NCBI GenBank assembly: GCA_015075635.1
Contig: JABTUA010000001.1
Location: 3,286,001 to 3,350,000 of the forward strand
DNA length: 64,000 nucleotides
From: Polyangiaceae bacterium
GTDB taxonomy: Bacteria; Myxococcota_A; Polyangia; Polyangiales; Polyangiaceae
Direction of reading: 5' to 3'
Position numbers and translations under genes: made by a program. Every line of letters starts with the position of its first letter. Within the stretch, counting starts at the first letter, position 1. A model generated the notes under the pieces. It ran no database searches, had not been told where the DNA came from, and worked only from the letters and a program-made list of their open reading frames with translations. Shown here piece after piece: positions 1 to 6,300 of this stretch.

Positions 1-193
1 AGCTCGCGAGCAGGAAGAGCACGATGCAGAGCAAGAAGTCGATGAACGGGATCAGCGGGATCTCGTGGTTCGAAGCGCGTTGCCCGCCGCCCAGCACCTT
101 CTTGGTGACGAAGTGCAGCGGGATGTGGTGCAGGAGCCTGCGCCCCGGCACGCTGATCGGCTGCTCGAATCGGGAAAGGGGTTTTTCCGACAT
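1..193 (-). CDS. ExbD/TolR-family protein (partial, C-terminus off the left edge)
   Basis: This is the 5' part of a biopolymer-transport ExbD/TolR protein; about 64 codons are visible from the ATG at 193. A basic N-terminus is followed by the motif NHEIPLIPFIDFLLC, which leads into the single transmembrane helix. The Asp in PFID is the conserved membrane Asp used for proton flow in TolR/ExbD. It is the third gene of a minus-strand run behind another ExbD (7 nt upstream) and a TolQ/ExbB. A 33-nt segment (35-67) is identical to 678-710 in the neighbouring exbD, which suggests tandem duplication or gene conversion. Family assignment is firm; which motor it serves is unknown. Confidence 0.85.
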   Translation of the reverse strand, partial: MSEKPLSRFEQPISVPGRRLLHHIPLHFVTKKVLGGGQRASNHEIPLIPFIDFLLCIVLFLLAS

Positions 194-200
194 CGTTCGC

Positions 201-761
201 TCAGTTCACCGCGAAGGTGACGTTGAAGGCAGGGATCTTCTTGACGGCGCCGCCGCCCTGCCACTCCCGCTGGGGTGAGTAGATGGCGTCGATCACCGCG
301 ATCACGTCGGAGAACTGCGTGGAGTTGTCGCAGTGCAGCACCGCTTGATCGAGCTTGTTGTCCGTGGGCGCGCGGTGGCTGCCGTTGGCGGTCCACTCTT
401 CGGTGATCTTCTTGGCGAGGTCGGGGAACTGGGTCTCCTCACCGACCTTCACCGGCTTGCGCTCGACGTCGATGGTGTTGACGACCGTGCTGCCCTCTTT
501 CCAGACGAGCTGGAACTTCCGCTCGCCGCGCATCTCCACGTGCAGCTGCTTTTCCTTCTGCTGCTTCTCGATTTCCTCGTCCGGCTTGGGGGGGCCGGGC
601 ACTCGGGCGTCGGCGTTGATGCGGGCCATCTGCGACCAGACGGCCGTCACCAGCAAGAACGCCACGAGGCACAAGAGGAAGTCGATGAACGGGATCAGCG
701 GGATCTCGTGATTCGTGGCGCGGCCCTTGCCGTGTCCACCACCCACATCGATACCAGCCAT
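201..761 (-). CDS. ExbD/TolR-family biopolymer transport protein
   Basis: A 186-residue ExbD/TolR protein. After a short Gly-rich N-terminus comes one transmembrane helix (about residues 21-42) containing the conserved Asp in PFID. A charged linker rich in Lys/Glu/Gln (EKQQKEKQ) and a periplasmic domain follow. In the family, TolR/ExbD dimers sit inside a TolQ/ExbB pentamer and turn proton flow into force on periplasmic partners. The gene lies 84 nt downstream of the minus-strand tolQ/exbB and 7 nt upstream of a second exbD. One TolQ plus two TolR per cluster resembles AglR-AglQ-AglS of Myxococcus rather than a single TolQR pair; this functional link is inference. Confidence 0.9.
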   Translation of the reverse strand: MAGIDVGGGHGKGRATNHEIPLIPFIDFLLCLVAFLLVTAVWSQMARINADARVPGPPKPDEEIEKQQKEKQLHVEMRGERKFQLVWKEGSTVVNTIDVERKPVKVGEETQFPDLAKKITEEWTANGSHRAPTDNKLDQAVLHCDNSTQFSDVIAVIDAIYSPQREWQGGGAVKKIPAFNVTFAVN

Positions 762-845
762 GTATGCTCCTAGTTCCTAGAAAGAGAGAGAGCGCTCGAG
801 AGCTCGGGGGAAGGCAGGGGCCCTTCCCCCGAATCGCTCAGGGGA

Positions 846-1505
846 TCAGGCCGCCTGCTCCAGACCCTGCAGGCTGACCTTCTGGCGGTTCGCGACGACC
901 AGGTTGAGCACCTGCACCGAAGCCTCGTTGATGTCGTCCTCGAGCGCCTGGGTCTTGCCGTTCAGGAAGGCGAAGCCCATGAGCGCGATGATGGCCGCGA
1001 TCAGACCGAAGGCCGTGCAGTTCATCGCTTCGGAGATACCTTCCGCGAGGATGCGCGCCTTCTGGCTCGGATCGACCGACTCGCCACCGACCGCGCCGAA
1101 CGCCTTGATCAGGCCGACGATCGTGCCGAAGAGGCCCGAGAGCATCGCGAGGTTGGCAAACAGGGCGAGATAGCCGGTACGCCGATTGATCTTGGGCATT
1201 TCGCGCAGGGCCGCTTCATCCATGGCGGCCTGCACTTCTTCGTCGGGACGGTTCACCTTCACGAGCCCGGACTGGACGATGCGCGCCAGGGGCGCGTTGG
1301 CAGCCGACGCCATCTTCACTGCCTTGGCGACGTCACCGGCCAAGATGCACTTCTGCATGGTGGCGAGGAACACCTCCTTGTTGATGGAGGCTCCGTAGAG
1401 ATAGACGGCGCGCTCGGCGATGACGGTGATGCTGCAGATCAGCCAGAAGAGGATGATCCACATCGCCCATCCGCCGGCCTGGTAGTGGTGCCACATTTTC
1501 GACAT
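846..1505 (-). CDS. MotA/TolQ/ExbB proton channel family protein
   Basis: A 219-residue TolQ/ExbB-type protein with a first transmembrane helix near residues 14-32 and two more in the C-terminal half. The segment around GLFGTIVGLIKAF is the family's signature helix and loop. It would form the inner-membrane pentamer that conducts protons with its ExbD partners encoded just downstream at 201-761 and 1-193. A purine-rich AGGGGAAGG lies a few bases before the ATG at 1505. It is divergent from a second TolQ homologue across a 507-bp gene-free region, so two related motor clusters are controlled from one intergenic region. Confidence 0.9.
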   Translation of the reverse strand: MSKMWHHYQAGGWAMWIILFWLICSITVIAERAVYLYGASINKEVFLATMQKCILAGDVAKAVKMASAANAPLARIVQSGLVKVNRPDEEVQAAMDEAALREMPKINRRTGYLALFANLAMLSGLFGTIVGLIKAFGAVGGESVDPSQKARILAEGISEAMNCTAFGLIAAIIALMGFAFLNGKTQALEDDINEASVQVLNLVVANRQKVSLQGLEQAA

Positions 1506-2012
1506 TGCTGGTTTTACCTTCCCCTGTGCTCTCGGGATTTTGCTTGGTCGACCTAGCCCGCTCCGTGCTCACGACGGGGCAGGCGCGCCTCGAAACCGAC
1601 GGCTTTGGGAGTCCTCCGCGTGCCGGCCCGATTTTGGCCACGCCATCTTGCTGAAGCTGACCCAAGACAGTCAAGAGAGTTTGGGTCATTTGGCACGTTT
1701 CGCGCACCGGTAGAAAGTTGCACGGTCCCACGAATTACCGCGCTGCGTTGAGATTGACCCGTCCGGGCGCGCTCACACCGGTAAGCGGTTAGCGAAGCGG
1801 CGCCCTCGGCGACCCCGAGTCTGACCCCGCCGCTCGGGGCGGCTTGGGAGGTCCCCCGAACGGGAGCCGCGAAAGTCGCCGGAAGGGCAAGAAAAACCCG
1901 CCAGTATCGGCAGCGTTCGCGCGCTTGCGCTCGCTCTGACGCGGCGGCTATAGTCGCCTGCGCTTCGGCGGGGCAGTGAGCGTCCGTGTGAAGTCGATTC
2001 AAGAGGTCAGGA
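1506..2012. other. Divergent intergenic region between two tolQ-like genes
   Basis: This 507-bp gene-free stretch separates the divergent TolQ homologues and must carry both promoters. I see no convincing sigma-70 hexamers. The clearest element is the GACCCAA/TTGGGTC inverted repeat listed separately. A weak sigma-54-like string, TGGCAC followed 5 nt later by GCGCA, begins at 1692 but does not match the -12 element well. Upstream of the plus-strand gene, AGGTCAGGA precedes the ATG at 2013 and is a usable ribosome binding site. No small gene is supported. Confidence 0.5.
1659..1688. promoter_or_regulatory. Inverted repeat GACCCAA-N16-TTGGGTC, possible operator
   Basis: A perfect 7-bp inverted repeat with arms at 1659-1665 and 1682-1688 lies inside the divergent promoter region of the two tolQ-like genes, about 155 bp from one start and 325 bp from the other. 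The spacing would suit a dimeric regulator or an RNA hairpin. There is no direct evidence for either, so this is a candidate only. Confidence 0.3.
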
Positions 2013-2690
2013 ATGCAACTCTTCGTTCTTGCAGCGCAGTCGGGTGGTTCGAGCCAGTTGGTCGAGGCTTTCAAGCACAACCCGACCTTCATGGTGCTCA
2101 ACCTCATCTGTTCCGCGATCGTCCTCACGATCGTGGTCGAGAGGTTCGCCTTCCAGATGACGCGCTACCGCGTAAACTCCAAGGAGTTCTTCGCCCAGGT
2201 GAAGAAGCTCGTCACCGCGGGCAACATCGACCGCGCGATCAAGCTCTGCGAGGCCAGTGACTTCCCGATTCTCCAGCTGGTGAAGGCGGGTCTCACGATG
2301 GCCAACAAGAGCCCGGACGAGATCGACGCCTCGCTCAGCGAGAAGCTCTCCGAGCTCAAGCCCCAGGCGGAGAAGCGAGTCGGCGCGCTGTGGTCGCTCG
2401 CGAACATCGCGACCCTGATCGGCTTGCTCGGCACGGTGAGCGGCCTGATCGCGACGTTCGCCGCCATCGCGGCCCCCGGCCTGTCGCAGTCCGACAAGCA
2501 GCGCATGCTGTCCAACGGCATCGCCGAAGCCATGTACAACACCGCGCTCGGCCTCGGCATCGCGGTGTTCTGCATGATCACCCACATCATCCTGCACACG
2601 CGCGCCAAGGCGATTCAGCACGATCTCGAGGCGACCATGGAGCGCACCTTCAACCTGCTGACGATTCAGCAGCGACCGGGTCAGTTCTGA
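2013..2690 (+). CDS. MotA/TolQ/ExbB proton channel family protein
   Basis: A 225-residue TolQ/ExbB homologue with a first helix near residues 29-48, a cytoplasmic segment, and two C-terminal helices carrying the signature LIGLLGTVSGLIATF. It heads a plus-strand cluster with two ExbD genes (gaps of 20 nt, then a 4-nt overlap). In Myxococcus xanthus, AglR (TolQ-like) with AglQ and AglS (both TolR-like) form the proton-driven gliding motor, and this cluster has the same composition and order. Membership in a motility motor rather than Tol-Pal or TonB systems is inference, because no TolA, TolB, Pal or TonB gene is visible here. Confidence 0.9.
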   Translation: MQLFVLAAQSGGSSQLVEAFKHNPTFMVLNLICSAIVLTIVVERFAFQMTRYRVNSKEFFAQVKKLVTAGNIDRAIKLCEASDFPILQLVKAGLTMANKSPDEIDASLSEKLSELKPQAEKRVGALWSLANIATLIGLLGTVSGLIATFAAIAAPGLSQSDKQRMLSNGIAEAMYNTALGLGIAVFCMITHIILHTRAKAIQHDLEATMERTFNLLTIQQRPGQF

Positions 2691-2710
2691 GCGCCTGAGG
2701 GCGTCGCCGG

Positions 2711-3274
2711 ATGGAAGGACAGAGCATTTCGCTCACGGCATCTCAGCGCGGCAAGATCCGTCGCCTGAGCCAGCCTCGAGAGCTGTCGCCGGACGAAGAG
2801 GGCGGCGAGCTCAACATCGTTCCGTTCCTCGACATCATCATGAACGTGCTGATCTTCGTGCTCGCGACGATCGCCGTCACGTTCACGGCCACCATCGACA
2901 CCACCCCGCCCGCGTCTCAGTCGGGCGGTGTGCGCCAGTCGGTCGAGAGCACGGCGCTCAACCTGACCATCTTCATCGTGAACGAAGGCTTCTCGCTCAA
3001 GGCCTCGGGCGGCAACATCGCGCCGGGCTGCGAAGGCGCGGGGGCCGGCATCACCATCCCGAAGAAGGGCAACCAGTACGACTTCGAGTCGTTGAACACC
3101 TGCGCCGCGCGCTTGAAGAAGGCCTCGCCGGAGTTCGACGACGAGACGCAGGTCTTCATCACGGCCAACCCGGGTACCGACTACCAGACCATCATCCAGG
3201 TCCTCGACGCGGTCCGCGCGACGCCGCAGGGTGAGTCCCTGTTCACGGACGCCAACTTCAAGGTGCCGCGGTGA
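2711..3274 (+). CDS. ExbD/TolR-family protein, first of pair
   Basis: A 187-residue ExbD/TolR protein. Roughly 35 cytoplasmic residues precede the helix ELNIVPFLDIIMNVLIFVL, which contains the conserved proton-path Asp in FLDI. The periplasmic part has two Cys (in GCEGAG and NTCAAR) that could form a disulfide. It sits 20 nt after the tolQ-like gene, and its TGA overlaps the GTG of the next exbD (GTGA), implying translational coupling. It would be the AglQ/AglS-like partner of the channel upstream if the motility reading is right. Confidence 0.9.
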   Translation: MEGQSISLTASQRGKIRRLSQPRELSPDEEGGELNIVPFLDIIMNVLIFVLATIAVTFTATIDTTPPASQSGGVRQSVESTALNLTIFIVNEGFSLKASGGNIAPGCEGAGAGITIPKKGNQYDFESLNTCAARLKKASPEFDDETQVFITANPGTDYQTIIQVLDAVRATPQGESLFTDANFKVPR

Positions 3275-3888
3275 GCCAGCCCAACCAGCCGTATCGCTCG
3301 CAGCCGCCCAAGGCCAAGGCCTCGGTCGTCCGCTACAAGGCCGAGCTCCGCAAGGCGGTCCGGCGGAACGCCGCCGAGCCCGAGATCAACTTCCTCAACA
3401 TCACCGCGATGCTCGACATCATGACGATCATCCTGGTGTTCTTGTTGAAGAGCCTGGGCGAGTCGAGCGCGAGCATTCCCCAGAGCGACGACCTCCGGAT
3501 GCCGGTGTCGAACGTCAAGACCCAGCCCTCCGAGGAGGGCGTGGTGGTCACCGTCTCCAAGACGCAGATCATGGTGGGCGACAACCGCGTCCTCACCCTG
3601 CCCAACCGCGAGAGCATGGCCCAAACCGGCGTCGGCGCCCGCTACAAGCGCAGCGGCCCGAACGACATGTACATCGTGCCGCTCGGCGAGGCGCTCAAGA
3701 GCGCTCGGCGCACCGACAAGCTGATTCGCCAGGCGAAGGGCCTCGACCCCGCCTCGTCCGAAGCCATCATCGTCGCCGACAAGACCACGCCCTACCGCCT
3801 GCTGATCGAGGTCCTGTTCACGCTCGGGCAGAGCGAGTTCGGCAAGTACCACATGATGGTGGTCCAGGGCTCGGGCAGCGGGGGCTGA
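3271..3888 (+). CDS. ExbD/TolR-family protein, second of pair
   Basis: A 205-residue ExbD/TolR protein starting at a GTG that overlaps the previous stop codon. A basic N-terminus of about 45 residues leads into the helix with the conserved Asp in AMLDIMTIILVFLL. A periplasmic domain and a Gly-rich C-terminus follow. It differs clearly from its neighbour, so the two ExbD subunits are probably not interchangeable. A GC hairpin lies just after its stop and probably ends the operon. Confidence 0.9.
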   Translation: MSQPNQPYRSQPPKAKASVVRYKAELRKAVRRNAAEPEINFLNITAMLDIMTIILVFLLKSLGESSASIPQSDDLRMPVSNVKTQPSEEGVVVTVSKTQIMVGDNRVLTLPNRESMAQTGVGARYKRSGPNDMYIVPLGEALKSARRTDKLIRQAKGLDPASSEAIIVADKTTPYRLLIEVLFTLGQSEFGKYHMMVVQGSGSGG

Positions 3889-3895
3889 GGCCGGG

Positions 3896-3910
3896 CGGGG
3901 AAAAACCCCG
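3896..3910 (+). terminator. GC hairpin after the tolQ-exbD-exbD operon
   Basis: CGGGG at 3896-3900 pairs with CCCCG at 3906-3910 across an AAAAA loop, 8 nt after the last exbD stop. There is no clear U-run afterwards (GTTGATCC follows), so it is a weak intrinsic terminator or a 3'-end stabiliser. Confidence 0.4.
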
Positions 3911-3942
3911 GTTGATCCCCCTCCGGACCGCGTGCTAGACCC

Positions 3943-4046
3943 CGGGTGAGCTGTCGCTCCTTGCGGGGGAGCGTCCCGGCAGCATTGGGCTGCCCCGGAG
4001 GCGAACCACCGCGAAGACCGGAGCCGGATGAGCCGGCTCGGACCCG
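3943..4046 (+). ncRNA. Candidate structured leader RNA before the pyrophosphatase-like gene
   Basis: By eye this segment folds into several hairpins. CGCTCC (3955-3960) pairs with GGAGCG (3968-3973). GGCAGC (3978-3983) pairs with GCTGCC (3989-3994). GAGCCGG (4021-4027) pairs perfectly with CCGGCTC (4033-4039) around an ATGAG loop. A closing helix CGGGT/ACCCG (3943-3947 with 4042-4046) can extend through GAGC/GCTC (3948-3951 with 4036-4039). That extension excludes part of the last hairpin, so two alternative folds exist. I could not match it to a known riboswitch class. High GC alone makes hairpins common, so this is tentative. Confidence 0.3.
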
Positions 4047-4095
4047 ATACACCGCTGGCGGCGAGGCGCCGCGCGCGGTCTCTCCCAGGCATCAC

Positions 4096-6270
4096 GTGAT
4101 TGAGCTCGGCCTGCTCATTGCCCTTCACACGAGTAGCCTCGTGTTTGCGCTGATTCTGCCGCGCTGGCTGGTCGGCGGCGACGTGCTCGGAGCAGAGCTG
4201 CATCGGCTGAGCGGAGCGCTGACGCGAGCGGCGGAGGCGTTCTTGGCCCAGGAGTTCCGGCTCACGGCGCTGGTCGTAGGCGTGCTCGGGCCGGTGGCGT
4301 TCGCGCTCTACGCGACTCTGTTGAACCCGGGAGCGGGGCTCGGGAGCCTGGAGACCGGCTTCTGGGCAGCGGTGGGGATGGCGCTGGGAGCGGCGAACGC
4401 CTGCCTGGTGGCGCGAGTGGGCACCGGGCTCGCGGTGCGAGCGAGCCTGCGCGCGCTCGCCGCCGCCCAGCACAGTCTCGACCGCGCGCTCGTCGTCTCC
4501 GTTCGCACCGGCGGCGCCATCGGCCTCTTCGTGGAGTCCGTGGGCCTGATCGCGCTAGCGTTGGTGTTCGGCCTCTTGTTCGCGATGAAAGGCGGGCTCC
4601 GCATTCCGGCGGACGAAGCAGCCGCCCTCGCACGCGCCATCGCGTTGCTCTTGCCGAGCTACGCGCTCGGAGTCGCCGCTGCGGCGCTGGTGATCCAGCG
4701 TGGGGGAGCGACCTATCACACGGCGGGTGACGTCGCGGCGGATCTCGCCGGAGAGCGCGACGCAGGGCTGGAGCACGACGACGCCAGAAATCCCGCTGTG
4801 ATCGCCGATCTGGTCGGCGATCACGTCGGGAAGGCCGCGGGTCGCGCCGTCGACCTCTTGCTGACGGCCACCGCGGGCAACGTCACCGCGCTGGTGATCG
4901 GCCTCAGCGTGCTCGAGGCATCGAGAGGCCGCGGTGTCCACGGAGCGCTGGCGCTCGCGCTGTTCCCGCTGGTAGCGCGCGCGTTCGGGGTCGTCGCGAG
5001 TGCCTTCGGCGTGATGGTGGTGCGCACGGACGACCAGGGCAGCCCGACGTCGGCGCTCTGGCGCGGGCAGCTCACGACCGCCATCATCTCCCTCTCCGGC
5101 GTGCTGGGTGCAGCGCTCTGGCTGGTCGGCGAGCCCGGATACCTGGGCCTGTTCTGGTCGGGCGTGTTCGGGCTTCTGGCAGCGACCACCGCGGCCCACC
5201 TGGCGCGGTTGCAGATCGATCGCCGCGTGGGTCCGCTCAAAGAGCTGGTCGAGATGCAGCGCGTGGGAGAAGCCCCCGGCGTCACCTTTGCCCTGGCCAC
5301 CGGCCTCGCCTCGGCCGCTCTGCCCATCGTCGCGCTGGGGCTGGCGACGACCGCCGCGTGGTACGTGGGCGTCTCGACCGGCATCCCGGCAGGAGGGCTG
5401 CTCGGTGCGCTGACCGCGCTGATGACGATGTCGGCGTCGGGCCCCTACCTGCTCGCTCTGGCGACCTTCGGTCCGGTCGCGGACGGAGCCCGCGGGGTGT
5501 CCGGCATGACCTCACCGCCCGAAGACGCCGAGCGACGAGCCTCGCGCCTCGACGACACCGGCTTCTCCGCCTCGACGGCTTCCCAGGCCTACTTGATCGT
5601 CACCGGCGGTTTGACGGCGGTGCTGGCGGCGAGCGCGCTGCCCGTATCGTTCGCCCGTCACGGCACGGCGCCGGCGCTGGTGGACCTGCTCTCGCCGGCG
5701 GTGGCCATGAGCGGCGCGTTGGGGCTCGGGGCCGTGCTCGCCTACGCCGGCAGCGCGGCCCGCGCCGGCACGCGCGGCGCCCGCGGCGTGGCCCAAGAGG
5801 TCGAGCGCCAGCTACGCGGCTTCCCCCGCGACAAGGGCCGCCCGAGGATCCCCGCCGATTTCACGCCGAGCTATCGCACCTGCGTCGAGCTGACCGCGCG
5901 GGCGGCCCTGCGCGAGCTCGTGCTGCCGGTCGGCCTCGCGCTCGGGACGCCCGTCGTGCTCGGAGTGGCACTCTCGGTGCTGTTCCGCTCGGTGGACCGG
6001 GCGGTGCCCGGCCAGGCTCTGGCGGCGTTCGTGCTCGTCGCGGGCTTGACCGGCATGGCCACGGCGCTTGCGGTGGACTCCACCAAGTGTGCGCTCGGCG
6101 CCGCCCGCCGAGCCGCGCGGCGCAACGCCGTGTCCGGCGGCTTCGAGTCGGCGCTCGCCGGTGACGCCGTCGCGGACGTGCTCGGCAACTCGGCGGGGCC
6201 CGCTGCCCAGCTCCTGATCAAGGCCATCGCGATCGCCGCGCTGGTCGTCGCCCCATTCTTGGCAACCTGA
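4096..6270 (+). CDS. Membrane pyrophosphatase-like protein with a degraded active site
   Basis: A 724-residue polytopic membrane protein counted from GTG 4096, the first start after the structured leader; an upstream GTG at 3946 would add 50 non-membrane residues and is less likely. The family is clear from DDARNPAVIAD near residue 230, which matches the H+/Na+-translocating pyrophosphatase core. Functional pyrophosphatases have DVGADLVGK, DNVGDNVGD, GNTTAA and DTVGDPFKD at the key positions. Here they read DVAADLAGE, DLVGDHVGK, GFSAST and DAVADVLGN, so catalytic Lys, Asn and Asp residues are lost. The fold and transmembrane helices appear kept, but pyrophosphate hydrolysis looks unlikely. 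It is followed after 30 nt by the SNF2 gene. Role unknown. Confidence 0.85.
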   Translation: MIELGLLIALHTSSLVFALILPRWLVGGDVLGAELHRLSGALTRAAEAFLAQEFRLTALVVGVLGPVAFALYATLLNPGAGLGSLETGFWAAVGMALGAANACLVARVGTGLAVRASLRALAAAQHSLDRALVVSVRTGGAIGLFVESVGLIALALVFGLLFAMKGGLRIPADEAAALARAIALLLPSYALGVAAAALVIQRGGATYHTAGDVAADLAGERDAGLEHDDARNPAVIADLVGDHVGKAAGRAVDLLLTATAGNVTALVIGLSVLEASRGRGVHGALALALFPLVARAFGVVASAFGVMVVRTDDQGSPTSALWRGQLTTAIISLSGVLGAALWLVGEPGYLGLFWSGVFGLLAATTAAHLARLQIDRRVGPLKELVEMQRVGEAPGVTFALATGLASAALPIVALGLATTAAWYVGVSTGIPAGGLLGALTALMTMSASGPYLLALATFGPVADGARGVSGMTSPPEDAERRASRLDDTGFSASTASQAYLIVTGGLTAVLAASALPVSFARHGTAPALVDLLSPAVAMSGALGLGAVLAYAGSAARAGTRGARGVAQEVERQLRGFPRDKGRPRIPADFTPSYRTCVELTARAALRELVLPVGLALGTPVVLGVALSVLFRSVDRAVPGQALAAFVLVAGLTGMATALAVDSTKCALGAARRAARRNAVSGGFESALAGDAVADVLGNSAGPAAQLLIKAIAIAALVVAPFLAT

Positions 6271-6300
6271 CTAGACCCCTTTCCTTCGAGTACCAAAACC

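Noticed and set aside
1660..1676. Further copy of the dispersed repeat core at CCAAGACAG
   Set aside because: Only nine bases agree and the flanks do not match copies A-C.
1692..1707. Sigma-54-like promoter (TGGCAC-N5-GCGCA) in the divergent tolQ region
   Set aside because: The -24 element is good but the -12 element lacks TTGC. A similar string at about 39625 shows that it occurs by chance in this composition.
3946..4095. N-terminal 50-codon extension of the pyrophosphatase-like protein
   Set aside because: It is Pro/Arg-rich with no membrane character, overlaps the predicted leader hairpins and does not match family N-termini.
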